A stretch of 64,000 nt of DNA, taken from assembly GCA_021234155.1 (NCBI GenBank), contig JAJEKV010000032.1, positions 13,780,283-13,844,282 on the forward strand, written 5' to 3'. Position numbers and translations under genes: made by a program. Shown in pieces: positions 1 to 13,100 of this stretch (positions within the stretch are counted from its first letter, which is position 1; every line of letters starts with the position of its first letter). Under the pieces are notes generated by a model that did no database searches, had not been told where the DNA came from, and saw only the letters and a program-made list of their open reading frames with translations. This DNA is from Isoetes taiwanensis (lineage: Eukaryota > Streptophyta > Lycopodiopsida > Isoetales > Isoetaceae).

Positions 1-243
1 TTTTCTTGTTTGTTTTCAATCCATCCCATTTCTATCCTCCTCTTCTTTCCATCCTTGTTTTTCTTCAATCCATTTTAGCCTCTTATTAGTATGAATCGAA
101 TCCTCCTCCTTCTTCTTCCAATCATCTTCCAATCATTGGTTTCTTCCTTCTAATCTTAGTTCTTCCAATCTTCTATTCATTTTTTCTTCTTCTTCTTCTT
201 CACCACTTTCTCATTCTATTCAATCTTTCTTTCCTATCTCCCT

Positions 244-385
244 TTTCTTCTTCTTCTTCTTCTTCTTCTTCTTCTTCTTCTTCTTCTTCTTCTTCTTCTT
301 CTTCTTCTTCTTCTTCTTCTTCTTCTTCTTCTTCTTCTTCTTCTTCTTCTTCTTCTTCTTCTTCTTCTTCTTCTTCTTCTTCTTC
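244..385. repeat. (CTT)n microsatellite
   Basis: About 47 copies of CTT with almost no interruption. The reverse strand gives a poly-glutamate reading frame, which is low complexity and not a gene. The run sits just upstream of the first AT-rich unit. Confidence 0.97.
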
Positions 386-2626
386 GTACATGTTCTTACC
401 TAGACTACAGTCACATTTAAAGTACAATTACATTAAAAGAACCTTGTTCAAGGTAAGATCATAATTCCAAATATCCACCACGGGTTTTAGGGCGGGCCAC
501 ATCGGGCACTCTCCAAACCATTAGCCCATTTAACTTCCTGGATATAAGAAAACATATTCCATAAAGTATAAATCTCAGATTTTAAAGTGTACAAGTGTAA
601 ATCTCAAATTCTGTATCAAGTATAAAATATACAATGTAAAGTATTCAATATTAATTCAATTTTATTTCCTTCTCTATCCAGTTTTTCCACTTTGTACAAC
701 CTCCTTTTCATGCATAAACCATCATATATAGTCATTTTTTCAAACTATAATACTTCTACAATTTTTAATATCATTGCGTCTAACCTCTACTATGTTATAA
801 CGTAGTTTATTTCCATGTTACAGGACCCGTCTCATATCTATTTTACTGTCATAATTCAGATTTAATGTTTGCTTCCATATATACTTCCTCAATCATAATC
901 AATCCATGAAATTGTGACATTTGGAAGGATCTCACCAAACTTTAAGCAATATCAGCATTGTACATCTTCAAATGAAGTAGAAATTAACATTCTCCTTCAT
1001 GATTTGTAGCTTATTTGTGCTACATCGGAACCTTGACAAAAAGAGTAGGAGAAGATGTCTTGGTTACCGCACCCCAAACAGACCAATATTAGCATGATAA
1101 TGGTAATAAGGAAAGGGGCGTCAGGTAAGCAATAAGACATCTTGGCTCATCGCCCTTCACCTAAATTTGGCAAAGTTCTAGACAAATTTTAAGCCAACTA
1201 TAATCATGCCGAATAGGCCATTAAATTATTGCCACTTTAACCCTTTTTAGGTTGCTTACCACAACCAATTAAAGTGATTACACTATTTATCGTCTTATAA
1301 ACATAGTAATATAACAACCTGTTATGCAAATAGCAACAAATTTGACAAGAGTCTAAGGTTATTATACTGCTTGAAACCTCCATGTCTCAGCATTATCTTG
1401 CTACAAATCTAGAGTAGAGATTAACCTGAAAGAATCTGAAATAACCTGAAATTTTAGCTTTGTTCTACATGGCTCTCTTACCATAGAGCAGCCATGCCCG
1501 AAGGGTCCAGAACTTTATCAACACTTAGTCAGAGTAGTTACTGTTTCTACCTTGTATTTACAATGCTACATAGTTGGAGCAAAGCCTTACCATACATTTT
1601 TAACATAAATTGTTAATTTAAGATCCATTTTTTTGCAGAGAGAAGTTTGCGTGGAAAAGCTTGACCCGGATAACCTATTCATCTACAAAACACCAGTCTT
1701 AACAAAAATCCTTCCCTTATCTTTTATTGCTGAAGCAAAAATGAGTCGCAGTAGATCTAGCAAGTCTGTATTAATCCTGTATTTTAGCTTTCAAATGAAG
1801 TTTAATCTATAAAACTGACCTGATTCGAAGCACTCCGTATGAGTCGCAGGCACCTGCCATTTTCCCAGATGGGATTTTCTTCAAAACCAGCATAGGCCTT
1901 CTATGCCGTTGCATTATTTTGCATAGCAAGGGTTCGTCTCTAGCAGATCCGGCATCACCTATCTTGCTTAGGGTTGCCTTCGGCACAGTCCCCTTGCTTG
2001 GGTGTAGTGATCCGCTTCATTTGTAGCAAAAAGCGGCAAAATATCTCCCACCGAAACTTGGCTTTGCCCTTTCTTTGGTTAAAAATACACAACATGTATT
2101 TGATTTTTTTTTAAAAATAACCCCTTTCTCGAATTCCACAATGCACATCCGTTTGCATTAAACCCTTGCCATATATTTATTCCATTGGTCACTTCATCAT
2201 ATCACAAAGCCCAAAAAGTTGGTGTACCATAGTATACAATCATACCATTATTTATTACATGCCCATAAGACTGCCATTTTTTCCATCATATTGAAGTCCT
2301 GAAAAGCAAGTCTCTAAACGTACAACCAACCTATGCAACCTTTTTGCTATGTCCAACATTTTTTCATATTTACTCTTCTAGTCCAACATTTCAAATATCA
2401 GAACTATTAGTATGTACTTCTATAATATCCATCAATACCAACATAGTTCTTGTACATGCATAGAACGTAAGCATTGAACAACAAGTAATCTTTAAGATAT
2501 TCCCAAACTTCCAACTTCCAACTTCACATCCATTTACATAGAGAAATTTCTCTATTCACCTTATTTTCCTATTTGTCTTACTTTATATTCTTCTTCTTCC
2601 CAATTTGAGCATCTTCTCATAATTTT
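386..2626. repeat. 2.2 kb AT-rich unit, copy A1
   Basis: Starts at GTACATGTTCTTACC and runs to the next CTT array. Nearly identical to A2 at 3215-5454; matches A3 (about 21207-23443) and A4 (about 24018-26251) with scattered small differences. No conserved long reading frame is present, and the short minus-strand frames near the right end change between copies. It looks like non-coding transposon DNA. Identity to a known family cannot be judged by eye. Confidence 0.85.
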
Positions 2627-2713
2627 TTCTTCTTCTTCTTCTTCTTCTTCTTCTTCTTCTTCTTCTTCTTCTTCTTCTTCTTCTTCTTCTTCTTCTTCTT
2701 CTTCTTCTTCTTC
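2627..2713. repeat. (CTT)n microsatellite closing unit A1
   Basis: Uninterrupted CTT repeats. Every 2.2 kb unit ends in such a run, which suggests the run belongs to the unit. Confidence 0.95.
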
Positions 2714-3214
2714 TCCCACAATCCCTCCCTCGGGATGTAGGACACCTCTTTTTATAAGGAAAGTAGGACCCCCCTCATAAAAAGAGGGGTCCTACTTCCT
2801 TACACCAGAAGAAAGTAGATTTGTAGAATCTATAATTCAACATGAAGTTATTGTATCATCTGTATTTTTGTATCATCTGTATTTTTGTGGTATAAGGCGC
2901 AGTGGGCCAAATACCATATCCGCTTTAGCAGATACTTCGAGAGCTAGTTCAAAGGACTAGTTCAAGACCTGAAAGATTATCAGGATTTTGAAATTATGAA
3001 GTACATAGGGCACAGTGGGCCTTAAGTACCAAAGGACAGCCTAATATTGCATAATGCAATATATCATCTTATAGGCTATGGGCCATTTACCACAACATAT
3101 GGTAGCAAAACCTACTTTTCTGTCCAAAAGCAATAATATTCAAACTAACCTGGTTTGTAGAAGTGATGCGTTTGCTAGATTTCTCCAGCAAGTGGAAGTC
3201 ACGATTTCTTCTTC
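2714..3214. repeat. Spacer between units A1 and A2
   Basis: About 500 bp present once per block (copy at about 23521-24017). It contains the hairpin above and short GGCCTTAAGTACC-like segments. No gene is visible; the 71-codon frame at 3078-3293 runs on into the next unit and is not conserved in the second block. Confidence 0.6.
2756..2801. repeat. Hairpin-forming inverted repeat
   Basis: AAGGAAAGTAGGACC is followed, after a short loop, by its near-complement GGTCCTACTTCCTT, with a C-run and a G-run pairing between. The same hairpin is kept at about 23566-23606 in the other block. It lies in the 0.5 kb spacer between units A1 and A2. Confidence 0.75.
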
Positions 3215-5451
3215 GTACATGTTCTTACCTAGACTACAGTCACATTTAAAGTACAATTACATTAAAAGAACCTTGTTCAAGGTAAGATCATAATTCCAAA
3301 TATCCACCCTGGTTTTTAGGCCAGGCCACATCAGGCACTCTCCAAACCATTAGCCCATTTAACTTCCTGGATATAAGAAAACATATTCCATAAAGTATAA
3401 ATCTCAGATTTTAAAGTGTACAAGTGTAAATCTCAAATTCTGTATCAAGTATAAAATATACAATGTAAAGTATTCAATATTAATTCAATTTTATTTCCTT
3501 CTCTATCCAGTTTTTCCACTTTGTACAACCTCCTTTTCATGCATAAACCATCATATATAGTCATTTTTTCAAACTATAATACTTCTACAATTTTTAATAT
3601 CATTGCGTCTAACCTCTACTATGTTATAACGTAGTTTATTTCCATGTTACAGGACCCGTCTCATATCTATTTTACTGTCATAATTCAGATTTAATGTTTG
3701 CTTCCATATATACTTCCTCAATCATAATCAATCCATGAAATTGTGACATTTGGAAGGATCTCACCAAACTTTAAGCAATATCAGCATTGTACATCTTCAA
3801 ATGAAGTAGAAATTCAGCATTCTCCTTCATGATTTGTAGCTTATTTGTGCTACATCGGAACCTTGACAAAAAGAGTAGGAGAAGATGTCTTGGTTACCTG
3901 CACCCAAACAGACCAATATTAGCATGATAATGGTAATAAGGAAAGGGGCGTCAGGTAAGCAATAAGACATCTTGGCTCATCGCCCTTCACCTAAATTTGG
4001 CAAAGTTCTAGACAAATTTTAAGCCAACTATAATCATGCCGAATAGGCCATTAAATTATTGCCACTTTAACCCTTTTTAGGTTGCTTACCACAACCAATT
4101 AAAGTGATTACACTATTTATCGTCTTATAAACATAGTAATATAACAACCTGTTATGCAAATAGCAACAAATTTGACAAGAGTCTAAGGTTATTATACTGC
4201 CTGAAACCTCCATGTCTCAGCATTATCTTGCTACAAATCTAGAGTAGAGATTAACCTGAAAGAATCTGAAATAACCTGAAATTTTAGCTTTGTTCTACAT
4301 GGCTCTCTTACCATAGAGCAGCCATGCCCGAAGGGTCCAGAACTTTATCAACACTTAGTCAGAGTAGTTACTGTTTCTACCTTGTATTTACAATGCTACA
4401 TAGTTGGAGCAAAGCCTTACCATACATTTTTAACATAAATTGTTAATTTAAGATCCATTTTTTTGCAGAGAGAAGTTTGCCTGTGAAAACAGCCAGATAA
4501 CCTATTCATCTACAAAACACCAGTCTTAACAAAAATCCTTCCCTTATCTTTTATTGCTGAAGCAAAAATGAGTCGCAGTAGATCTAGCAAGTCTGTATTA
4601 ATCCTGTATTTTAGCTTTCAAATGAAGTTTAATCTATAAAACTGACCTGATTCGAAGCACTCCGTATGAGTCGCAGGCACCTGCCATTTTCCCAGATGGG
4701 ATTTTCTTCAAAACCAGCATAGGCCTTCTATGCCGTTGCATTATTTTGCATAGCAAGGGTTCGTCTCTAGCAGATCCGGCATCACCTATCTTGCTTAGGG
4801 TTGCCTTGACACAGATCCCGCTTGCTTGGGTGTAGTGATCCGCTTCATTTTGTAGCAAAAGCGGCAAAATATCTCCCACCGAAACTTGGCTTTGCCCTTT
4901 CTTTGGTTAAAAATACACAACATGTATTTGATTTTTTTTAAAAAATAACCCCTTTCTCGAATTCCACAATGCACATCCGTTTGCATTAAACCCTTGCCAT
5001 ATATTTATTCCATTGGTCACTTCATCATATCACAAAGCCCAAAAAGTTGGTGTACCATAGTATACAATCATACCATTATTTATTACATGCCCATAAGACT
5101 GCCATTTTTTCCATCATATTGAAGTCCTGAAAAGCAAGTCTCTAAACGTACAACCAACCTATGCAACCTTTTTGCTATGTCCAACATTTTTTCATATTTA
5201 CTCTTCTAGTCCAACATTTCAAATATCAGAACTATTAGTATGTACTTCTATAATATCCATCAATACCAACATAGTTCTTGTACATGCATAGAACGTAAGC
5301 ATTGAACAACAAGTAATCTTTAAGATATTCCCAAACTTCCAACTTCCAACTTCACATCCATTTACATAGAGAAATTTCTCTATTCACCTTATTTTCCTAT
5401 TTGTCTTACTTTATATTCTTCTTCTTCCCAATTTGAGCATCTTCTCATAAT

Positions 5452-5454
<3 letters not shown>
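3215..5454. repeat. 2.2 kb AT-rich unit, copy A2
   Basis: Almost base-for-base repeat of A1, in direct orientation. The few differences are small indels in GC-containing positions (for example around 3304-3330 and 4480-4495). Confidence 0.88.
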
Positions 5455-5484
<30 letters not shown>

Positions 5485-5567
5485 CTTCTTCTTCTTCTTC
5501 TTCTTCTTCTTCTTCTTCTTCTTCTTCTTCTTCTTCTTCTTCTTCTTCTTCTTCTTCTTCTTCTTCT
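5455..5567. repeat. (CTT)n microsatellite closing unit A2
   Basis: About 37 CTT copies, ending at CTATTTTTTTTCC. Confidence 0.95.
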
Positions 5568-5979
5568 ATTTTTTTTCCATGGAAGAAGGACGTCGTTGAA
5601 AGACGAGGCCCATTCTTCCTCTATTTTTTATTACAAGAAGGGGACGTCGTTGAAAGACGAGGCCCCTTCTTTTTATGTTTCTTTTTTTTTTTTTTTTTCA
5701 TTTTTTACATGTCAATATATAGTTCTTTTTAATTAACAATGTAAATAGTTTTAATGTCAATGATCTTTTCAACGTGAATGGTCTTTTTTTTTTTTTTTTT
5801 TATTTATTTCTTTATTTATGTAAGTTTTCTAATTATTGAATGCCTTTATTTTTTGCATGTACACTAATAACAAAATCGCCGCTCTTTGAAATCGATTTTG
5901 CATTTCGAAGACATTCTAGGTAAGAATTTGAGTTTGAGTAGGAGAATAAAATTTTAATGTTTATTTAGGTTAAAAAAAA

Positions 5980-6310
5980 AACTTGGGGAGACTTGGACAA
6001 AGGGCATGGTCGGCCCGCTCCTTGAGTGGAGAAGACTAGGTGTCCCGGGTCCAAGCTCACCGCTTACTCTTGTAATTTTATTGATTAATGTATTTAGTTT
6101 AGAAAAATTGGGGAGACTTGGACAAGGGCATGGTCGGCTCGCCTTGAGTGGAGAAGACTAGGTGTTCGGTCCAAGCTCTTGGATTACTCTTGTAATTTTA
6201 TTGATTAATGTATTTAGTTTAGAAAAAATTTGGGGAGACTTGGACAAGGGCATGGTTGGCTCCTTGAGTGGAGAAGACTAGGTGTTAGGGTCCAAGCTCA
6301 CCCCTACTCT
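5980..6310. repeat. Minisatellite, period about 126 bp
   Basis: Roughly two and a half copies of a unit starting TTGGGGAGACTTGGACAAG and containing GAGTGGAGAAGACTAGGTG, separated by AT-rich spacers with TTGATTAATGTATTTAG. The same array is present in the second block at about 26811-27140. Confidence 0.85.
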
Positions 6311-6557
6311 GTTTGTTTTTTTTTTATTAATATATCAATAAATAGAAATCTTTACTGGATTGGACAAGGGCAGGGTTTTTGAAAAAATTGCATTATTGAT
6401 TTTCGGGTTTCTAGTTAAGAATGTTGTTTTTAAAGATGTTAGGGATGTCAAAGAAACACCGATGTGGAGTGGTTAAGAGCAAGAAAAAATTTAAATAGTT
6501 GGTTTAAAAAAAAAAAAATTAAAAGGGAAACTAACTCTTAAGAAAGTAGGTAAAGAT

Positions 6558-8180
6558 TCATAATGAAGGTTTGAAAAAGTCACAAAGCAAGATTAATGAA
6601 TCTAAATTGGTTTGTAGGTATGGCCCCGACCTGCGGAAGACACTAATGATTAGTGAGATTAGACGCATGGTCATAAATGAGATATGTGCTAACGAAAAGT
6701 CCCGACGGGAGATGCAACCGGTCAACGGTCGACCATTTTGTCGACAGTGAAAAGGAAGTGCCAATTTGAGTTAGCACACAAAAATGGCCGTGTCAAGAAG
6801 AAATGTTGACTTCTCTCCTTGACACACATGTAAAGCCAATGATTGGAAACCCCATGGATGAATCAAGACATGTTTGAAGCATTGATGCGACTTAAAAGTC
6901 CCAATGCCGAGGCTCGTGTCAAGGAATGGGTAGCTTCATGGAATTCCTCAAAGAAGCGGCGTTTGGATCACAAGAACATCATTGCGGATCTCAATGCACG
7001 TCGGTTGAGGTAATTAAAAATGCTTTGCCGAGGGGGAAGCTCTAGTGGAGCGGGGGCCTAGCAAGGCCCACTTTTTCTTTGGAGAATCACATGAACACAT
7101 CAATCTTTGTTGATCCCATGCCCCTAGAGGCCGTGGATGTGATATCCTTTATTGAGGGAGAAACCAACACATCGCGACGATCAAATCAAGATCAACGGAA
7201 CATAACACTTCCAAGATGATGAGCTATACAGTGGATGGGTTTTCAAGGGCAAAGATAAGTAGGACGATGAGATGGCTCAAAGATACAGACGCTTCAAGAG
7301 CCCGTGATCCCCGCTTTGGCTACATCCATTGGACTTGTATATGAAGTTGCTTAGCTCTAGTGGGGATACCATAGGCCACAATGGTGATTCTACCTTTCAT
7401 GAATGGAGAGACACTTGCACATTTTGTTTGACTATTTACCATAATAACTTGTCACGCTTTAAGAAGATGGTCAAATGCAATTGCTAGAGCAAGAAGAACT
7501 CCATAAACACATAGGCCGAACTTAGGGAGCAAAATGCGAAGTTGTATATCAAGATGTTCCCAGATAGCTCTTGCCCCAGCGTATGTGTCAGGTTGAGATC
7601 CACAAAGGCCACTTCACTACACAAAGCTTAATTGCAAGAGAGTCAAATTACATTTTGATGATGAGTACCAAAATGTGTGGGTGGCCATTGGTGATTGGGA
7701 TAATGTAATTCATTTTACGCCAAAGAGCCGGCCGGCCCCTTGTTGAAGTGCGTTTCCAGACTTACTTTCTCGGATGGACAAGCAAAATATCCATGGTTAG
7801 AGGAAACGGGTGGTTTGAAATCAAGGATGATGATCGTATGGGGACACGTAAAATTCATGATGTCTCCATGCATCGGGATATATTTATGAGATCGGATTTC
7901 GCAAGCTTGCGACCTAATGGAGTGGTTTAATAATAACAACAATGCCCAATGGATTAATCCAACCCATATGTACCAACGACGCCTTGACAAGTTGGAGGAG
8001 CAAAACAAGAATGATGCGCCTATTGAAGACGTATTCTCATCACGACTCCAAAGCTTCCTCGGGTTGTTGAAGCCTTACAAAGTGTTGGAATATTCTACCA
8101 TGGTTGTGAGACAAAGACGACACATGAAGTGCATGGATGCCTTGGAGATGTCAAAATTGTTGTTGTCACAACTCAAATAA
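6558..8180 (+). pseudogene. Decayed transposon-like coding remnant, copy 1
   Basis: Collinear with 27412-29020, where the frames are longer. In this copy the short open stretches (for example 7917-8180, residues QWINPTHMYQRRLDKLEEQ) are broken by frameshifts and stops. No catalytic motif could be recognised. The position between minisatellite and block end, and conservation in both blocks, suggest it was once part of a mobile element's gene. Many of the differences from copy 2 are single-base indels, some of which may be sequencing errors, so the degree of decay is uncertain. Confidence 0.45.
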
Positions 8181-8305
8181 TGAATACAATATTGTATATC
8201 TTGCCATGCTTATGAGTATTAAATTTTTAATTGTCTAATAACCAAATATATAAAGACACTTTTAATTATTCAAATCCCAATGTTTTGTAATGAACTTCCC
8301 ATGTT

Positions 8306-8994
8306 AAGCACTTCGTTCCAGTTACGTATTGCTAAAACAAAGTGGATAACGATTGCATCTGAAGTGGTATATATCGGCATCGATTGTGATCACTCGGGCC
8401 TCGAAGGTGCTTTCGGCGGTGATTTCCCTCCACCCGTGGAACCAAGCCTCGAGAAGCATGGAATCAAGCCCTCGTGTGGAGTAATACATTTCCCCGAATT
8501 CATGTCACGAGCGCCCCGCATGCTGGTTGATGGTGCAACACTTTTTGATGAGCTTGACAAATGTTTCCCTTCCCAAAGGCCCTATCCTCCTTGTCTGGGC
8601 CAAGCTCGCGAAACTCACCATGCATTTCTTATTTTCGACTGTATTGAAGGAAAGGTTCGGCCTCGATGTCTGGCGAGGTCTTTCTTGCCCCTATCCGCTT
8701 GACTTTGTCATGGCTTGCCGAACTCGGCCTTTCTTGGGTTAGGTTAGTCTCTAGCCACTTTCCCGGACTAGAAGGCGATTCGGGTGCTCGGCGGCGCCTG
8801 CGACCTCTCACAGTGCGCTGTCGCGGGCATGCATGTCAGGAAAGCGGCCATAGCGGATATAGGTGAGCTTCCAGAGCGAAGGAGGAGGAGGAGAAACTGG
8901 AGGCCTTGAAGAGACGGAGGCGGCGGAGAAAATTTGGAGGACTAATAGAACTTAATATATATAGCGCATCACAAATATACGAAAACAAAACAAA
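8306..8994. other. Unique stretch right of block 1; unidentified
   Basis: After the block homology ends, 690 bp are not repeated elsewhere in the window. An open frame of 140 codons (8280-8702, plus) crosses the junction; its N-terminal 8 residues come from the repeated block, so it is probably fortuitous. No domain was recognised. Confidence 0.4.
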
Positions 8995-9091
8995 TTCGTC
9001 TTGGCGTCGTTATGGCGATGAAACGTCGTTATGAAGCGTCGTTAAAACCTCAAGCGTCGTTAACGGCGTCTATAAATCTTTAAAAAGCAAC
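8995..9091. promoter_or_regulatory. CGTCGTT-rich subterminal-type repeats
   Basis: Several CGTCGTT / AACGACG motifs in 100 bp. Clustered short motifs of this kind are known from the subterminal regions of CACTA (En/Spm) transposons, where the TNPA-type protein binds. Related clusters lie at 20530-20630 and 31366-31880. Assignment to a CACTA element is inference, as no CACTA terminus is visible next to this cluster. Confidence 0.5.
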
Positions 9092-10180
9092 GTCTACATT
9101 CTTTAAAGTCATCCGGTAGGCTTTCATTTCCCATTTCTTTTATGATTTGAGTAATGCGAGCGATCCTGGATCCCTAGTTTTTCGTGCGATTATTGTGAGT
9201 TTTCTTTATTGCTTTTTTGGGGATACATGGCCGTAGGTATGCTTGGCGCTTGAACGGTCCGGAGAGGAGGAGATGAGGATTCAAGCGAGAGAGATATGGA
9301 ACTTTGTCTTCACAAGTAAAGGCTACACTCTTGTAGTTTATACACTTTGTGTATTTTATCTATTTTCTAATCTATAGCTTGGTGTAGGAGCCGTCGAGGG
9401 GCATGAGAAGGAAGGAATCCTCCAGTGAACCCCCTCCTCCACTTTCGAAGATGAGGACTATGAAACAACGATCCATCGGATGAAAGTGTTAAAAGTATGT
9501 GATTGGTGAAGCCGACCAAATTGCTAGGAACGGTGGTACCTAGCATGATGAGGTGCTTCTTGAAAAGATGGTCAGGGTTTGGAAGCACCACGGGAAAAAC
9601 AGCATTAACATGATACTAAGCGTCGACATATGCATAGGCGGCCGGACATACTTGACATGGAGCTATGGTTCAAGGGATGGACAAGTGGAGGACTTCACGA
9701 TAGAAACCATAAAGCCAAGCTCGGAGGGTATGCTGAATTGTTCAAAGTGATCTTTTGTTCAATAAACCTATGTTTTGTACATTGTTATATTTTCTCTTGG
9801 GTACAATCTAGCATTGATACATATGCATGAACATGATCTGAAGGATTCTTGAAGATATTTTGCATTCTTACGTTGGATGTCGCCTTCTTGATTCGATTTG
9901 CCATTTGAACTGAGGTTTCTGCGACATTTCGACTTAATTTGGTAGAACCGGCTTACGAGATTATTGTGGTTTGGACTCTCCTGTAGCTCTTACAAATGGG
10001 ACACTTCCATGTTCTAAATCTTTCAAATGCACATTCTTAGAAGTTTGTGATGAATGATCGGCTTGGATTTTTCTCCAACTTTGGTGATAGAAGGCAGCCA
10101 CTAAATTTATGTTTCTTTGTGGCTTGAAGTCAATGCATCTTCCAAATCTTCCAAATCATTTCGGTTGCCTACATAGCGGG
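9092..10180. other. Unidentified transposon-internal DNA
   Basis: Between the CGTCGTT cluster and the tandem array. Short open stretches on plus (9553-9750 and 9630-9830, the latter with RRPDILDMELWFKGW) could be exons of a mobile-element gene, but nothing identifiable was found. The rest is AT-rich and without evident features. Confidence 0.35.
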
Positions 10181-13100
10181 CTGCCCAACGATTCTAATGC
10201 TAACCCTTTGACCTAGACCTTCTCCAAAAATTCCGAAAAATTGGGCGTGTCTTTGGAGATGAATTAGGGATCGGTGGCAAAAAATCAGAATTTATTTTCG
10301 TGCAATGCATTAATTACGGAATTTAATGTGTTGTGTTTGCCCTTTGCGCCCCCGACTTCTAATTGCCACATCGGGAGGAGGACAGGGTCAAACTCGTTCC
10401 GTCAGTTCCCCTTGCTATCGTTCGGCGCGACTACCGTACGTTCAAGCTACCAACAGACTAGGGCTTCGGCCCCAAAGCGTAAACCCTTCTAGAGCACGGC
10501 AACTCCGCGGGGTTTCGTTTGAACCCTCTCCTTGTCCGGTCGGCCGGGACCTAGCGGCGTGTCTTGAAGTGGAGTTGGGGTGTTGGCAGGAGGCGGGACC
10601 TAAAATCCCTGGGGAGGCTGCTTTCCCCAAATTTCCTCTCCCTAAGGCCACAGGGAAGAGCAGGCAACCTCCCTCTCACAGGAACCACGATTTGGCTCGC
10701 CAATGGACTCGAAACGTTGACATTGCTCACGGAAACCAAGTTAGTGGCGAGGAGCCGGGACTTCGGCCCCAAAGCGTAAACCCTTCTAGAGCACGGCAAC
10801 CCACGGGGTTTACGTTTGAGGCCCTCTCCTTGTCGGTTGGTAGGGACTTTGCGCCATGTCTTGAAGTGGAGTTGGGGTGTTGGCCTTGAGGCGGACACTA
10901 AAATCCCTGGGACACTAAAATCCCCCTCCGGGAGGGGCGGGGGCAACCTCCCTGCTTGGCCCGAGAATGCCGGCATTGAATTTCCTCTCCCCAAGGCCAC
11001 GACGGGGTTTACGGGAAGGACGGGCAACCTCCCCTCCTCAGGAACCCTTTGATTTGGCTCGCCAATGGACTCAGAATGCAGGCATTGCCACAGGGATCAA
11101 GTTAAGGTGGCGAGGAGGCCGGGACTCGGCCCCAAAGCGTAAACCCTTCTAGAGCACGGCAGCCCACGGGGTTTCGTTTGGAGGCCCTCTCCTTGTCAGT
11201 CGGCCGGGACCTTCTTGGCCGTGTGTCTTGAAGTGGAGTTGGGGTGTTGGTTGAGCGGGCCGGACCCTAAAATCCCTCGGGGCTGCTTGCCCCAAATTTC
11301 CTCTCCCCAGGCCCGGGGTTGGGCCAGGCGACCTCCCTCTCGGGAATCTTGATCTGACTCGCCAATGGACTCGGAGCGTCGACATTGCCACAGGGACCAA
11401 GTTCCCGTGGCCTGAGGAAGACCACCCGAACTCCAAGCGCCAAAGTAGCTCACTTCCATCACACTCGTAGTCAATTGGCCTAGGATGTGCATGCGGGATC
11501 TTTTTGTCGTGGGGCGTGAGTGTTTCCTTCTTCGCCAAAACCGGCCCGTGTAACTTGCTCCCTAGGGTAATTTAGCCATTCAGGACGATTTGGCGGTCTA
11601 TTTGCCATTCGGAGCATCCCCGGTGCCGGCGACAAAGCAGTGCGGTTTCTACAAAGTAGACATCGGGGCCTTGTGGTTTGACAAGTTCTCGGACCGATCT
11701 GGAATCTTTTGGACCTTCGAAGAGGGCCTGAGCGGAGGATCAACGGTAGGGATAGGGAAGCCGGGCTCGGGAGGGTGGTCATTAGCGTGCGCCCGGGGGC
11801 GCGCGGAAGAGGCGCCTCGGGGAACTTTTTTTGGATCCGCCTCACGGGGTCAGGACTCTCCCCCCTCTTGTGAGGGATCCGCAAGGTCTGGCCTCGTTTG
11901 ACTTGGGGAAGGGTGCCCGGCTCGGTTGCCACCAGCGGGCTGCCCCGGCCGTTCTAATGCTAACCCTTTGACCTAGACCTTCTCAAGAAAATTCGAAAAT
12001 TGGGCGTGTCTTTGGAGATGAATTAGGGATCGGCTGGCAAAAAGCGGAATTTATTTTCGTGCAATGCATTAATTGCGAATTCTGAATGTCTTGCCCACAA
12101 AAGCGCCCCCGACTTCGCTTGCCACATCGGGAGGAGGAAGGCCCAAACTCCGCTCCGTCGGTTCCCCTTGCTCCGTATTCTCGGGTGCTTAGTGAGTTGG
12201 GGCTTCTCGGCCTTGGGTCCCAAGTGCAGCAGACCGGGGGACTCGGCCCCCAAAGCGTAAACCCTTCTAGAGCACGGCAGCCCACGGGGTTTCGTTTGGA
12301 GAGCCCCTCCTTGTCGGTGGCCAGGGTAGGGACCTTGCCGTGTCTTGAAGTGGAGTTGGGGTGTTGCGCCCGTGACAAGGCGGACCTAAAATCCCTGGGA
12401 GGCTGCTTGCCCCAAATTTCCCTCTCCCAAGGCCACGGGGCCGGATGGGCGACCTCCCCTCTCGGGAATCGCGTCGACTCTCGCCAATGGACTCGAGCGT
12501 CGACATTGCCACAGGGACCAAGTTCCGTGGCGGAAGACCACCCGAACTCAAGAAGCGCCAAAGTAGCTCACTTCCATCACACTCGTAGTCAATTGGCCTA
12601 GGATGTGCATGCGGGATCTTGTCGTGGAGGCGTGAGTGTTTCCTTCTTTAGCAAAACCGACCGTGTAACTTGCTCCCTAGGGTAATTTAAGCCATTAGGA
12701 CGATTTGGGGGGTCTATTTGCCATTCGGAGCATCCCGGTGCGAGCGACAAAAGCAGTCGCGGTTTCTACAAGGCCGACATCGGGGCGCCCGTGGTTTTGA
12801 CAAGTTCTCCGGACCGATCTGGAATCTTTTGGACCTTCGAAGAGGGGGCCTGAGCGGAGGATCAGCGGTGGGATAGGGGCAGGGCTCCGGGAGGTGGTCA
12901 TTAGCGTCTGACCCGGGGGCCGGTACGCGAGGAAGGCTGCCTCGGGGAACTTTTGGATCCCGCCTCACGGGGTCCGGACTCTCCCCTCTTGTGAGGATCC
13001 TGCAAGGTCTGGCCTCGTTTGACTTGGGAAAGGGTGCGGCTCGGTTGCCACCCAGCGGGCTGCCCCTGACCGTTCTAATGCTAACCCTTTGACCTAGACC

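Larger units (their letters stand above)
1..8305. repeat. 8.3 kb direct-repeat block, copy 1
   Basis: The first bases of the window match the sequence from about 20840, and the match continues through the CTT runs, two AT-rich units, a 126-bp minisatellite and a decayed ORF. It stops abruptly after CCCATGTT at 8305 (29145 in the other copy). Copy lengths are almost equal (8305 and 8306 bp). The window edge cuts the left side, so the true start is unknown. This is either one arm of a roughly 20.8 kb tandem duplication or two insertions of one large element. Differences between copies cluster at CAG/CTG/CCG sites. Confidence 0.85.

Noticed and set aside
200-427. Poly-Glu reading frame, and the poly-Arg frame at 21037-21255 and mixed frame at 26183-26437
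   Set aside because: They are the reverse strand of (CTT)n microsatellites, with no non-repetitive coding sequence.
8280-8702. 140-codon gene at the right end of block 1
   Set aside because: Its start lies in the repeated block and the rest in unrelated DNA, with no domain. Probably fortuitous.
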